Assembly (NCBI RefSeq): GCF_030687835.1
Contig: NZ_CP117449.1
Location: 5,208,001-5,272,000 of the forward strand
Direction of reading: 5' to 3'
DNA: 64,000 nucleotides
From: Pseudomonas hefeiensis
GTDB taxonomy: Bacteria; Pseudomonadota; Gammaproteobacteria; Pseudomonadales; Pseudomonadaceae
Shown in pieces: positions 1-9,172 of this stretch (the first letter of the stretch is position 1; the number at the start of each line of letters is the position of its first letter). The position numbers and the translations under genes are program-made. Below the pieces are notes generated by a model. That model worked only from the letters and a program-made list of their open reading frames with translations. It did not search any database and had not been told where the DNA came from.

Positions 1-520
1 AGGTGCGACCCTTTTCGCGCATCTCGGTAAGAATGAAGTTGCCAGTGCCGTTGATGATCCCGGCGACCCAGTTGATGCGGTTGGCCGAAAGGCCCTCGCG
101 GATCGCCTTGATCACCGGAATGCCACCGGCCACGGCGGCTTCGAACGCAACGATCACGCCCTTTTCCCGCGCTTTGGCGAAAATCTCATTACCGTGAACA
201 GCGATAAGCGCCTTGTTCGCGGTGACCACATGCTTGCCATTCTCGATGGCCTTGAGTACCAGCTCGCGGGCAACGGTATAGCCGCCCATCAGCTCTATGA
301 CGATGTCGATCTCAGGGTTCGTGGCCACTTCGAAGACATCGTTGGTAATCGCAATACCGGTCGTCTGGAACTGAGGCTTTGGCGTGCGCATGGCAATTTG
401 TGCCACTTCGATTCCACGCCCGGCACGACGAGCAATTTCCTCGGCGTTGCGCTGAAGTACGTTGAAGGTGCCGCCACCGACGGTACCTAACCCACAGATG
501 CCTACTTTGACCGGATTCAC
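1..520 (-). CDS. hom: Homoserine dehydrogenase, N-terminal part (runs off the window)
   Basis: Homoserine dehydrogenase reduces aspartate semialdehyde to homoserine with NAD(P)H, on the path to threonine and methionine. About 173 codons are present; the gene continues past base 1. It starts with GTG at 518-520, which gives an N-terminus MNPVKVGICGLGTVGGG containing the GxGxxG dinucleotide-binding loop of the Rossmann fold. The rest matches the family, including a VVTANKALIA stretch and a VAGGIPVIK stretch. It lies downstream of dsbC on the same strand, a usual order in Pseudomonas. An ATG-only search would miss this start. Identification is from family knowledge. Confidence 0.9.
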   Translation of the reverse strand, partial: MNPVKVGICGLGTVGGGTFNVLQRNAEEIARRAGRGIEVAQIAMRTPKPQFQTTGIAITNDVFEVATNPEIDIVIELMGGYTVARELVLKAIENGKHVVTANKALIAVHGNEIFAKAREKGVIVAFEAAVAGGIPVIKAIREGLSANRINWVAGIINGTGNFILTEMREKGRT

Positions 521-537
521 TCTTGACTCCCCATGAA

Positions 538-560
538 ACGGCCGACGCAAGGTCGGCCGT
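538..560 (-). terminator. Hairpin between dsbC and hom
   Basis: A perfect 9-bp inverted repeat (ACGGCCGAC / GTCGGCCGT) with a 5-base loop lies just upstream of the hom start. It has no U-run on the minus strand, so it may be a weak terminator, an attenuator or only an RNA-stabilising stem. Confidence 0.35.
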
Positions 561-652
561 GAAATACAGCCGCGCAGCAACGCGACTTTGTGTTTAACGG
601 CCCGACGAAGGTTTTCGCCGAGCCGTGATCTTCATAAACGCACTGCCCATGA

Positions 653-1384
653 TCATTTGGCGCCAAGGGCCAGTTTGGCGACTTGTGGCGCCGGCTGGTA
701 GCCCGGAATCACCTGGCCGTCCGCCAAAACGATGGCCGGCGTACCGTTCACACCGATGGACTGACCGAGGGCGAACTGCTTGGAAACCGGGTTTTCGCAC
801 TTGGCGGCCTTGATTTCCTTGCCATCGACCATTTTGTCCATGGCCGCTTTTTTGTCCTTGGAGCACCAGACCGCCTGCAACTGCTCATCACCCGGCGAAC
901 CCAGGCCCTGACGCGGAAACGCCACATAGCGCACTTCGATGCCGCGCTTGTTCAGCTCCGGCACTTCGGCGTGCAGCTTGTGGCAATACGGGCAGGTGGT
1001 GTCGGTAAACACGGTGATATGGGATTTGGTTTCGCCGACCGCCGGGTAAACCACGGTTTCGGCAACCGGAATGCCGTTGATCAGCTTGGAAATACCCTGG
1101 CGCTCGGTCTTCTCGGTGAGGTTGACCGGCTTACCGCCTTTGAGCTCGAACAGGTTGCCCTGGACGATGTACTGACCGTCAGCGCTGGCGTAGAGCACAC
1201 GGCTGCCCTGGAGCTTGACTTCGTACAGGCCGGACATGGGGCTGGCGGTGATGGTTTCGATCGGCACCTCCATCTGAAGGTTTTCCAGGCTCTTGCGGAT
1301 AGCCTTGTCGGCCGCGTCGTCGGCGATGGCAACAGTACTGGCCAACGCAATGGCGGCGGCGGTGAACATCTGGATCAAACGCAT
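653..1384 (-). CDS. dsbC: Thiol:disulfide interchange protein DsbC
   Basis: Periplasmic disulfide isomerase that reshuffles wrong disulfides and is kept reduced by DsbD. The 243-aa product has a signal peptide (about residues 1-21, ending AIA), an N-terminal dimerisation domain and a thioredoxin-fold domain with the active-site CPYC at 131-134. A further cysteine pair (VWCSKDK ... AAKCENP) fits the structural disulfide of the family. The ATG at 1382-1384 is chosen because it begins the signal peptide and has an AGGAG just upstream; the open frame extends further but without a signal-like N-terminus. In pseudomonads it commonly lies between xerD and hom, as here. Confidence 0.95.
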   Translation of the reverse strand: MRLIQMFTAAAIALASTVAIADDAADKAIRKSLENLQMEVPIETITASPMSGLYEVKLQGSRVLYASADGQYIVQGNLFELKGGKPVNLTEKTERQGISKLINGIPVAETVVYPAVGETKSHITVFTDTTCPYCHKLHAEVPELNKRGIEVRYVAFPRQGLGSPGDEQLQAVWCSKDKKAAMDKMVDGKEIKAAKCENPVSKQFALGQSIGVNGTPAIVLADGQVIPGYQPAPQVAKLALGAK

Positions 1385-1569
1385 GGGAGCTCCTGAGACG
1401 GACAAATGGGACGGGGAACGCCGACCGGCAGATTCGGGTTCCAACCGCCCACTGTGCAAACCGGCAAAGCCTACCACATAAGGCCCGCGTGGCCGAATGC
1501 CGGTGATACAAGGCACTGATGAATGCTTTCTGTGGGCGCTCACAGATCCTGAACTCACCACACATCCCC

Positions 1570-1960
1570 TGTGGGAGCTGAGCTTGCTCGCGAAAGCGGT
1601 GGGTCAGCTTGCATCACCGCCAGATGCGCCACCGTCATCGCGGGCAAGCCTTGCTCCCACAGTTTTCCGAGTCGTTCGCAGATCTCCATCCACCACAAAT
1701 CCACTGTGGGAGCGAGCCTGCTCGCGAAAGCGGTGGGTCAGCTTGCATCACTGCCAGATGCGCCACCGTCATCGCGGGCAAGCCTTGCTCCCACATGAGT
1801 TCTCGGGTGTTCATAAGTTTGGGGCTCACCACCAGCCCCCTGTGGGAGCTAAGCTTGCTCGCGATGGCGGTCTGTCAGCTTTCACCCATGCTGAATGTGC
1901 CCACGTCATCGCGAGCAAGCTGGGCTCCCACACGGGTTCTCGGGTGTTCATAAGTTTGGT
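1570..1960. repeat. Three consecutive REP doublets (REPIN-like)
   Basis: Three inverted pairs lie at about 1570-1661, 1705-1795 and 1841-1932. Each begins TGTGGGAGC and ends GCTCCCACA, with GCTTGCTCGCGA-like inner arms and a variable centre. The second and third are each followed by a copy of GTTCTCGGGTGTTCATAAG. The pattern suggests local duplication of a 135-bp unit. The interval 1385-1982 between dsbC and xerD holds nothing else I recognise. Confidence 0.85.
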
Positions 1961-1982
1961 GCTCTCCCCAGGGGGGGGTCAC

Positions 1983-2879
1983 TCAACCGCGGGGGTGATG
2001 TTTGGCGTGCAGGTCCTGCAGCCGCGCCCGGGCGACGTGGGTGTAGATCTGGGTGGTGGACAGGTCGCTGTGACCCAGCAGCATCTGCACCACCCGCAGG
2101 TCGGCACCGTGATTGAGCAGGTGCGTGGCGAAGGCATGACGCAGGGTATGGGGGGACAGTGACTTGCCGATCCCGGCCACCTTGGCCTGGTGCTTGATGC
2201 GATGCCAGAAGGTCTGGCGAGTCATCTGCTCGCCGCGCAGGCTGGGGAACAGCACGTCGCTGGGGCGCCCACCCAGCAGTTCATGGCGGGCGTCGCGCAT
2301 GTATCGCTCGACCCAGACGATTGCCTCTTCGCCCATCGGCACCAGACGCTCCTTGCTGCCTTTGCCCATCACCCGCAGAACGCCCTGGCGCAGGTTGACC
2401 TGCTCCAGCGTCAGGCTGATCAGCTCGGTGACCCGCAGGCCACAGGCATACAAAACCTCGAGCATGGCCCGGTCGCGCTGACCGATGGCTTCGCTGAGGT
2501 CCGGCGCCGCCAGCAGCGCCTCCACATCGGCTTCGGACAGGGACTTGGGCAGCGGTCGCCCCAACTGCGGCATCTCCACGCGCAAGGTCGGGTCCACCGC
2601 GATCAGCTTTTCGCGCAGCAAATAACGATAAAACCCGCGCAAACCGGAGAGCAATCGTGCGGTCGAGCGCGGCTTGTAGTTCTGCTCCAGACGCCACGCC
2701 AGGTGATCGAGGATCAACTCCCGCCCGGCATTGGCCAGATCCAGGCCTTGCTCCTGCAACCAGCCATTGAACAGCGCCAAGTCGCTGCGATAGGCATCGC
2801 GGGTGTTATCGGACAGGCCCTTCTCCAGCCACAGAGCGTCGAGAAACTGGTCTATCAACGGATGATCAATGGCTGCCAT
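1983..2879 (-). CDS. xerD: Tyrosine recombinase XerD
   Basis: XerD works with XerC at the dif site to resolve chromosome dimers, activated by FtsK. The 298-aa length is standard. An N-terminal SAM-like DNA-binding domain (about 1-95) is followed by the catalytic domain with the expected residues: Arg149 (ACGLRVTEL), Lys175 in GKGSKER, His244 and Arg247 (SPHTLRH), His270 (LLGH) and the nucleophile Tyr279 (TQIYTH). It sits upstream of dsbC on the same strand, separated by REP doublets. XerC is the paralogue, but position and sequence favour XerD. Confidence 0.95.
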   Translation of the reverse strand: MAAIDHPLIDQFLDALWLEKGLSDNTRDAYRSDLALFNGWLQEQGLDLANAGRELILDHLAWRLEQNYKPRSTARLLSGLRGFYRYLLREKLIAVDPTLRVEMPQLGRPLPKSLSEADVEALLAAPDLSEAIGQRDRAMLEVLYACGLRVTELISLTLEQVNLRQGVLRVMGKGSKERLVPMGEEAIVWVERYMRDARHELLGGRPSDVLFPSLRGEQMTRQTFWHRIKHQAKVAGIGKSLSPHTLRHAFATHLLNHGADLRVVQMLLGHSDLSTTQIYTHVARARLQDLHAKHHPRG

Positions 2880-2965
2880 ATAAACTCATGAGGGATGCGT
2901 GCGTACGCGGCATCGAAACGGGAAATGATGAGATGCAGGGTGCTCAAAGACCAAATCGCAGGCAA

Positions 2966-2997
2966 CAAAAAAGCAGCCCGCAGGCTGCTTTTTTTGC
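2966..2997 (-). terminator. Rho-independent terminator of the rpsP operon
   Basis: The stem AGCAGCC/GGCTGCT with a short CGCA-type loop is flanked by A and T runs. On the minus strand a T-run follows the stem directly after the rplS stop. Confidence 0.85.
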
Positions 2998-3011
2998 ATC
3001 GGAAGCTGGAC

Positions 3012-3362
3012 TTAAGCCAGTTTTTCCTTGATGCGAGCTGCTTTACCGGACAGGTCACGCAGGTAGTACAGCTTGGCTTTACGCACATCACCGCGACGCT
3101 TGACAGCCATGCTGTCGATTTGCGGGCTGTAGGTCTGGAAAGTACGCTCTACGCCAACACCGTTGGAGATTTTACGAACGGTGAATGCACTGTTTACGCC
3201 GCGGTTACGCTTGGCGATAACAACGCCTTCGAACGCTTGCAGACGCGAACGGTCGCCTTCCTTCACTTTCACCTGAACGACAATGGTGTCGCCCGGGGCA
3301 AAGGTAGGGATTTCTTTGGTCATCTGCTCTGCTTCGAGTGCAAGAATGATTTTGTTAGTCAT
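3012..3362 (-). CDS. rplS: 50S ribosomal protein L19
   Basis: L19 lies at the 30S-50S interface of the ribosome. The 116-aa protein carries the family's [20 protein letters not shown] region and a basic C-terminus. It is the last gene of rpsP-rimM-trmD-rplS and is followed by a strong terminator. The order is the same as in E. coli. Confidence 0.97.
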
Positions 3363-3407
3363 GCTGTGCTCCTAAGGCAAGTCGTCGGACTTACCATCGA
3401 TACGTTG

Positions 3408-4160
3408 TTAACTATCGTCCCGCTCGCGGATGTATTCCTCGAGCAGCTTCTTCTCTTCTCCAGAAAGCGAGCGGCTTTCCAGAAGATCGGCGCGTCGTTC
3501 ATAGGTCCGACCAAGGGACTGCTGTAAACGCCAACGCCGGATGTGCGCGTGATTGCCACTTAGCAATACGTCGGGAACACGCTGATCCGCATACACCTCC
3601 GGTCGGGTGTAGTGCGGGCAATCCAGCAGACCATCCGTAAAGGAATCTTCCTCGGCGGAATCTGCATGCCCTAAAGCTCCAGGCAGCAGTCGTGTAACCG
3701 CATCGATCAGGACCATCGCCGGCAGCTCGCCGCCAGACAGTACATAGTCGCCAATCGACCACTCTTCATCGACATGAGCTTCAATAAAACGCTCGTCAAT
3801 GCCTTCATAACGGCCGGCAATCAGGATCAATGCATCCAAATTTGCCAGCTCGCGTACCGCCGACTGAGTCAGCTGACGGCCTTGGGGCGACAGGTAAATC
3901 ACCTTCGCACCCTCCCCGGCTGCCGTCCTGGCCTGAACCAGCGCATCTTCCAGGGGCTTGATCTTCATCACCATGCCCGGACCACCGCCAAACGGGCGAT
4001 CGTCCACAGTGTGATGTCGATCCGTGGTGTAGTCCCGCGGATTCCAACAGGTAAGCTGCAACAGCTCCTGTTTCACCGCGCGGCTGGTTATGCCGTACTC
4101 GCTGATGGCGGAAAACATCTCGGGAAACAACGTGATGACTTCAACGCGCAAATTAGCCAC
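3408..4160 (-). CDS. trmD: tRNA (guanine-N1-)-methyltransferase TrmD
   Basis: TrmD methylates G37 of tRNAs with SAM and prevents +1 frameshifting. It is a SPOUT-family enzyme with a trefoil knot; the motifs GRYEGIDER and [10 protein letters not shown] are present. I choose the GTG at 4158-4160, directly after the rimM stop, because it gives the family's usual 250 aa beginning MANLRVEV. An in-frame ATG at 4179-4181 with an AAGGTGG upstream would add seven residues and overlap the rimM end. The gene is third in the rpsP operon. Confidence 0.93.
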   Translation of the reverse strand: MANLRVEVITLFPEMFSAISEYGITSRAVKQELLQLTCWNPRDYTTDRHHTVDDRPFGGGPGMVMKIKPLEDALVQARTAAGEGAKVIYLSPQGRQLTQSAVRELANLDALILIAGRYEGIDERFIEAHVDEEWSIGDYVLSGGELPAMVLIDAVTRLLPGALGHADSAEEDSFTDGLLDCPHYTRPEVYADQRVPDVLLSGNHAHIRRWRLQQSLGRTYERRADLLESRSLSGEEKKLLEEYIRERDDS

Positions 4161-4162
4161 GT

Positions 4163-4699
4163 TTAGAAATCCGCATCCCATTCCACCTTCATCTCGCCTG
4201 CTGCAAGGTCAACTGCCAACACGCATTGCTCGGTATAGGGCAACAGGCGTTCGCGATCATCCAGGCTGCCGACGCAAGGCTTTACCACCATGACATCGTT
4301 CGAACCGGTCTCGAGCAGGTGATCGATTTTCCCGAGCAATTGCCCGAGGTGGTCGATGACCTTCAGACCCACCAGCTGGTACCAGTAGTACTCGCCGTCG
4401 GTCAGTTCAGGGAACAGGTTGCGTGGCACGCAGATCTCAAAACCGGCCAGAAGACGCGCTTCTTCACGATCATCGAGATCCTTGAGCTTTGCGACCAGGA
4501 ACTTGTCGTTCCCACGTCCGCTGACCAGCTCAACCTGCTTCACGCTACCTTCGCGCTTGAGCGTCCAGGTTTTGTAGTCCAACAGGTTTTTGATCGGATC
4601 AGTAAAGGAATAAACCTTCACTTCGCCGCGAACGCCATGAACAGAATAGATTTTGCCGACAACGATCAAATCATCAGCATCTTTTGGCGTCGCGTTCAT
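4163..4699 (-). CDS. rimM: Ribosome maturation factor RimM
   Basis: RimM helps assemble the 30S head and binds ribosomal protein S19. The 178-aa protein has an N-terminal RimM domain (about 10-95, including [15 protein letters not shown]) and a C-terminal PRC-barrel domain (about 100-175, with [10 protein letters not shown]). Its stop is followed at once by the trmD start, so the two are probably translationally coupled. Confidence 0.96.
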   Translation of the reverse strand: MNATPKDADDLIVVGKIYSVHGVRGEVKVYSFTDPIKNLLDYKTWTLKREGSVKQVELVSGRGNDKFLVAKLKDLDDREEARLLAGFEICVPRNLFPELTDGEYYWYQLVGLKVIDHLGQLLGKIDHLLETGSNDVMVVKPCVGSLDDRERLLPYTEQCVLAVDLAAGEMKVEWDADF

Positions 4700-4704
4700 A
4701 TTGC

Positions 4705-4956
4705 TCAGGCCGCAGCCTTAGCCGATTCCTTCAACAACTGAGCAACGCGCTCAGAAGGTTGTGCACCAACGCTCAGCCAGTAGGCTACGCGCTCTTGGTT
4801 CACGGACAGACGAATTTCCTGACCACGGGCAACAGGGTTGAAGAAACCAACCTGCTCCTTGTGGGAACCGTCGCGCGGGTTGCGGCTGTCGGTTACGGTC
4901 AGGTGGTAAAACGGGCGCTTTTTGGAGCCGCCAAGGGCAAGACGGATTGTTAGCAT
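4705..4956 (-). CDS. rpsP: 30S ribosomal protein S16
   Basis: S16 is an early-assembling 30S protein. The 83-aa product begins [19 protein letters not shown], the family signature. It is the first gene of the rpsP-rimM-trmD-rplS operon, with rimM 5 bp downstream. Confidence 0.97.
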   Translation of the reverse strand: MLTIRLALGGSKKRPFYHLTVTDSRNPRDGSHKEQVGFFNPVARGQEIRLSVNQERVAYWLSVGAQPSERVAQLLKESAKAAA

Positions 4957-5028
4957 GTGAACATCGTTCCTGTAGTCGGTGCTGCAAATCTAAATGCACA
5001 GCGGGCATAGGTGCCCGAAAGGCCGCAT

Positions 5029-5056
5029 ATTCTAAGGAATATCCGGACTTTTGCAA
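5029..5056 (-). promoter_or_regulatory. Sigma-70-type promoter of the rpsP operon
   Basis: On the minus strand a TTGCAA -35 (5051-5056) and TAGAAT -10 (5029-5034) are separated by 16 bp, about 70 bp upstream of the rpsP start. Inferred from consensus match and position. Confidence 0.6.
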
Positions 5057-5207
5057 ATGTCTTTTTCCGGCGCCTGGCGCCGTGCGATCAAGATTTGCCA
5101 TAGAGCCGTCATGAAAAACGGCAGGTCAGCTCCCGTGCAGCACGGGTTTGCTGGAGATCCCCGCATCCGTGCGGGGCAACGCCGACATGACAGCCGGCGC
5201 AGATTCT

Positions 5208-6584
5208 TTACATTTTCGGCATGCCGCCGCCGGGCAACATACCGCCCATGCCGCGCATCATCTTGGCCATCCCGCCCTTGGCGGAGAATTTCTTCATCAT
5301 CTTCTGCATCTGCTTGTGCTGCTTGATCAAGCGACCGATGTCCTGCACCTGGGTGCCGGAACCCATGGCAATGCGGCGTTTGCGCGAACCGCTGATCAGC
5401 TCAGGGTCGCGGCGCTCGGCCGGGGTCATGGAGTTGATGATGGCTTCCATCTGCTTGAACTGCTTTTCAGCCGCGCCCTGGGCATTGCCCATTTGCGCCA
5501 GGTTCACACCACCGATACTCGGCAGCTTGTCCATGAGGCCACCGAGGCCGCCCATGCTCTTCATTTGTTGCAGCTGATCGCGGAAGTCTTCGAGGTCGAA
5601 GCCCTTGCCCTTCTTCAGCTTCTTGGCCAGTTTGTCGGCCTTGTCCTTGTCGAGGGTCTGCTCGGCCTGCTCGATCAGGCTGAGCACATCGCCCATGCCG
5701 AGGATACGCGAGGCGATACGCTCGGGGTGGAACGGCTCGAGCGCTTCGCTCTTCTCGCCCATACCGATGAACTTGATCGGCTTGCCAGTGATGGCACGGA
5801 CCGACAGCGCGGCGCCGCCACGGGCATCACCGTCGACCTTGGTCAGGATCACGCCGGTCAGCGGCAGCGCATCACCGAACGCCTTGGCGGTGTTGGCCGC
5901 GTCCTGGCCGGTCATGGCATCGACCACGAACAGGGTTTCCACCGGGTTGATCGCGGCATGCAGCGCCTTGATCTCGCCCATCATCTCTTCGTCGATGTGC
6001 AGGCGACCGGCGGTATCGACGATGACCACGTCGATGAATTTCAGTTTTGCTTCTTTAATAGCCGCCTGGGCGATGTCCACCGGCTTCTGGCTCAGGTCGG
6101 ACGGGAAGAACGTCACGCCGATGTCGTTGGCCAGGGTTTCGAGCTGTTTGATCGCCGCCGGGCGATAGATGTCCGCGGACACCACCATCACCGACTTCTT
6201 CTTGCGCTCTTTAAGGAAACGCGCCAGCTTGCCGGCCGTGGTGGTCTTGCCCGCGCCCTGCAGGCCGGCCATCAGCACCACCGCTGGCGGCACGGCGCTC
6301 AGGTTCAGGTCTTCGTTGGCGGCGCCCATCAGGCTTTCGAGTTCGGCCTGGACGATCTTCACGAACGCCTGACCCGGCGTCAGGCTGCGCGACACCTCGG
6401 CGCCGACGGCGCGTTCCTTGACCGAATTGACGAAGTCCTTGACCACCGGCAGGGCGACGTCGGCTTCGAGCAACGCCATGCGCACTTCGCGCAGGGTGTC
6501 TTTGATGTTGTCCTCGGTCAGCTTCGCCTTGCCGGTAACATGGCGCAGCGTCTGCGAGAGACGGTCGGTTAGGTTTTCAAACAT
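5208..6584 (-). CDS. ffh: Signal recognition particle protein Ffh
   Basis: Ffh is the SRP GTPase that, with 4.5S RNA and FtsY, targets nascent membrane proteins to SecYEG. The 458-aa protein has an N-terminal helical domain (1-90), a G domain with P-loop GLQGAGKT at 107-114, a later DTAGR motif, and a Met-rich M domain ending in repeated GGM segments. It is divergent from the ccsA-like gene at 6792. Two hairpins follow at 5130-5180 but without clear U-runs. Confidence 0.97.
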   Translation of the reverse strand: MFENLTDRLSQTLRHVTGKAKLTEDNIKDTLREVRMALLEADVALPVVKDFVNSVKERAVGAEVSRSLTPGQAFVKIVQAELESLMGAANEDLNLSAVPPAVVLMAGLQGAGKTTTAGKLARFLKERKKKSVMVVSADIYRPAAIKQLETLANDIGVTFFPSDLSQKPVDIAQAAIKEAKLKFIDVVIVDTAGRLHIDEEMMGEIKALHAAINPVETLFVVDAMTGQDAANTAKAFGDALPLTGVILTKVDGDARGGAALSVRAITGKPIKFIGMGEKSEALEPFHPERIASRILGMGDVLSLIEQAEQTLDKDKADKLAKKLKKGKGFDLEDFRDQLQQMKSMGGLGGLMDKLPSIGGVNLAQMGNAQGAAEKQFKQMEAIINSMTPAERRDPELISGSRKRRIAMGSGTQVQDIGRLIKQHKQMQKMMKKFSAKGGMAKMMRGMGGMLPGGGMPKM

Positions 6585-6791
6585 GCGCGATCCTTTCAGG
6601 CCCAGATAAGACCGGGATAATGGCGGCCCAGACCGTAAAAAATGTGCTCGGCGAGCCTGCGGCGTGGGCAGGTCGCGGATTATAGCGAAGACTGCGCCCG
6701 GCGCACACCTCGCCGTCAGTTGCGCTGGTCTTTCGTGCGATGGAGATTCTATGCCAAACTCAGCGCCTTTCGGGCCTGCCTAACAGGATTT

Positions 6792-7604
6792 ATGCTCCCC
6801 TTGTCACCCAGTTTGCTTGCCTCCCTCGCCGCCGCTTGTCTTTATGCCGCTGCGACCCTCTATCAAGGCACCCGCCTGGCCACCGGCGCCAAGGCGAACA
6901 AACGCCTGCTGGTTATGCTTGGCGTGCTGGCGGTGCTCGGCCACGCGGCCAGCCTTTATACCCACCTGATGACGCCAATTGGCCTGGGCCTGGACTTCTT
7001 CAACGCCGCCAGCCTCATTGCCGTGGCCGTGATTGCCCTGACGCTGCTGGCCTGTTCACGCATCCCGGTGGAAAACCTGCTGGTGCTGCTGTTCCCGCTG
7101 GGGCTGGCCACGGTGCTGCTGGCGCAATTCGCGCCGTCGGGCACGGTGCAGATCATCGATGAAGAACCGGGCATCCTGGCTCACATCCTGCTGTCGATCC
7201 TCGCCTACGGCCTGTTCACCATCGCGGTGTTCCAGGCCTTGCTGCTGCTGGTGCAGGATCACCAGCTCAAGCACAAGCACCCCTCCGGGCTGATCCGCAA
7301 CTTCCCGCCGCTGCAAACCATGGAAAGCCTGCTGTTCGGCTTCCTCTGGGCCGGCTGGACCCTGCTGTCGCTGTCGCTGATCTCTGGCTGGTTGTTCGTC
7401 GAGAACCTGTTCGCCCAGCACCTGGTGCACAAAACCCTGCTGGCGTGCCTGGCGTGGGTGGTGTTCAGCGTACTGCTGTGGGGCCGAAATCGTCTGGGCT
7501 GGCGCGGCCATAAAGCCATTCGCTGGACCCTGGCCGGTTTCTGCCTGCTGATGCTGGCGTACTTCGGCAGCAAGCTGGTTCGTGAATACATTCTGCATGT
7601 CTGA
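6792..7604 (+). CDS. CcsA/YpjD-type cytochrome c assembly membrane protein
   Basis: The 270-aa protein is nearly all hydrophobic, with about eight membrane helices and a WAGWTLLSLSLISGW segment resembling the tryptophan-rich region of CcsA/CcmC haem-handling proteins. This subfamily often sits next to ffh and a CorC-like gene in gamma-proteobacteria; its exact function is unproven. The ATG at 6792 is chosen because an AGGA precedes it and membrane helix 1 follows; the frame is open further upstream but with non-membrane, arginine-rich sequence. The next gene starts 12 bp downstream, so the two are probably co-transcribed. Confidence 0.85.
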   Translation: MLPLSPSLLASLAAACLYAAATLYQGTRLATGAKANKRLLVMLGVLAVLGHAASLYTHLMTPIGLGLDFFNAASLIAVAVIALTLLACSRIPVENLLVLLFPLGLATVLLAQFAPSGTVQIIDEEPGILAHILLSILAYGLFTIAVFQALLLLVQDHQLKHKHPSGLIRNFPPLQTMESLLFGFLWAGWTLLSLSLISGWLFVENLFAQHLVHKTLLACLAWVVFSVLLWGRNRLGWRGHKAIRWTLAGFCLLMLAYFGSKLVREYILHV

Positions 7605-7616
7605 CGGACGGCTCTG

Positions 7617-8858
7617 ATGGATATGTTGCCCGTAGGCCCGCTGTTCGCTGTACTGGTTGTGCTGATCCTCTGGTCCGCCCTGTTCACGGCCATCGAAGCC
7701 GCCCAGCAGCATTTGCTGGCCCAACGCAAAGCTTCGCGCGCCAGTGACAAACCACTGGCGAAGCTGAGTTTTCCCCGGGACAGTCTGATTCTGTGCAATA
7801 CCCTCTGCCGCGCCCTGGCGGTCGTCATCGGCACGGTGCTGGCAATTTTTACCTGGCTGCAACACGGCCCCTGGGTGGCCTGGCTCGGTACCAGCGCAGC
7901 CCTGCTGGTCTTTGCCGATTACCTGCCGCGCACCCTGGCCACCCGCCACCCCGATGCGGTCCTGGCATTGGGCAACGCCTTGCTTGGCGTGCCCTTGAAG
8001 CTTCTTTATCCATTTGCCTGGCTGTTGAATGGCATCAGTCAATTGCTACTGCGTCCGTTTGCCCGCCAGGCAAGCGTGGTACAGCAAAACGACGATGAAA
8101 TGCCCACACCCGCGCGCAACGATCATGAACCCGAACACAGCGGCGGCCGGCCGCATCCGGTTTCCGGCATCCATGCCCTGGACAACATTACCGTCAACGA
8201 TATTCTCGTGCCCCGCAGCGAGGTCGATGGCATCAACCTCGACGATCCCATCGGCGACATCATTGAACAGTTGCGCCTGAACCGCCGCACCCGCCTGCCG
8301 GTGTTTCACAGCGACATCAACCAGGTCGAAGCGGTGCTCAACACCCGCCAGATCCGCCACCTGTTGAAGGACGCGAGCCTGACCCAGGAAGCATTGCTGG
8401 CCGCCTGCCACGAACCCTACTTCGTTCCCGAAAGCACGCCACTGCAGTTGCAATTGCTGAACTTCCACAAGCAGCAACGGCGCCTGGGCATGGTGGTAGA
8501 CGAATATGGCGAAGTGCTGGGCATCGTCACCCTGGAAGACATCCTTGAAGAAATCGTCGGGGAGTTCGAAAGCGAGCACAGCCTCGACAACCCCCACGTT
8601 CATCCCCAACCGGATGGACGCCTCCTGATCGATGGCGCCGCCTCGATCCGCGAACTGAACAGGACGCTGGGCTGGCACCTGCCTTGCGAAGGCCCCAAGA
8701 CCCTCAACGGCCTGGTGACCGAAGCCCTGGAAACCATTCCCGAGAGCCCGGTGTGCCTGAAGATCGGCCGCTATCGCCTGGAAATCATCGAAACCGTGGA
8801 TAACCGCGTCAGCCAGGTGCTGGTGTGGCATAACAGTTCGGTGCCCGCCGTTTCCTGA
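7617..8858 (+). CDS. CNNM-type transporter / CBS-domain protein (CorB/CorC family)
   Basis: A 413-aa membrane protein with an N-terminal CNNM (DUF21) transmembrane domain (about 1-170), a linker, a CBS pair (about 190-330, with DNITVNDILVPRSEVDGI and GMVVDEYGEVLGIVTLEDILEEIVGE) and a C-terminal transporter-associated CorC_HlyC domain (about 340-405). Such proteins are linked to magnesium or cobalt efflux or tolerance. The residues quoted as separate motifs are directly visible; the substrate is inference. Confidence 0.88.
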   Translation: MDMLPVGPLFAVLVVLILWSALFTAIEAAQQHLLAQRKASRASDKPLAKLSFPRDSLILCNTLCRALAVVIGTVLAIFTWLQHGPWVAWLGTSAALLVFADYLPRTLATRHPDAVLALGNALLGVPLKLLYPFAWLLNGISQLLLRPFARQASVVQQNDDEMPTPARNDHEPEHSGGRPHPVSGIHALDNITVNDILVPRSEVDGINLDDPIGDIIEQLRLNRRTRLPVFHSDINQVEAVLNTRQIRHLLKDASLTQEALLAACHEPYFVPESTPLQLQLLNFHKQQRRLGMVVDEYGEVLGIVTLEDILEEIVGEFESEHSLDNPHVHPQPDGRLLIDGAASIRELNRTLGWHLPCEGPKTLNGLVTEALETIPESPVCLKIGRYRLEIIETVDNRVSQVLVWHNSSVPAVS

Positions 8859-8887
8859 ATCCCAACAGGCTCAAGGTAAAACACAGT

Positions 8888-8917
8888 TGTGGCGAGGGGA
8901 CTTATCCCCTCGCCACA
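8888..8917. repeat. GTGGCGAGGGG-type palindrome
   Basis: TGTGGCGAGGGG / CCCCTCGCCACA form a perfect 12-bp stem with a 6-base loop. It belongs to the second palindromic family of this window, seen again near 56420 and 56552. It may also help end transcription of the CBS gene, although no U-run follows. Confidence 0.7.
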
Positions 8918-8957
8918 AAAAGCTCAGCGCACGCTTCAATATTGTGCACGGCCTCAC

Positions 8958-8987
8958 TTGTTGAATCGTTAGCCTCCTTCCTATACT
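8958..8987 (+). promoter_or_regulatory. Candidate promoter for the MFS transporter gene
   Basis: TTGTTG (8958-8963) and TATACT (8982-8987) are separated by 18 bp, about 190 bp upstream of the gene. Consensus match only. Confidence 0.4.
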
Positions 8988-9172
8988 CAATCCGCTTACC
9001 CAGCCCCGTCCGAACCCCGTGCTTACCCGCACCCAGCAGGTTCCGGCCCGACCATCGGCAAAATCCGCATCAGTCCTGCGACTGTTCCTACCTGAAACAG
9101 CGCCAGCGGCCCAAGGGAGTTCGACCATAATAATTCGCTCCAACGGAGCACATGACTGTCAGGGATAACTGC

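Larger units (their letters stand above)
8859..9172. other. Intergenic region with one palindrome and a candidate promoter
   Basis: This 314-bp gap holds a perfect 12-bp stem palindrome (8888-8917) and a possible promoter for the MFS gene (8958-8987). I see no gene in it. Confidence 0.5.
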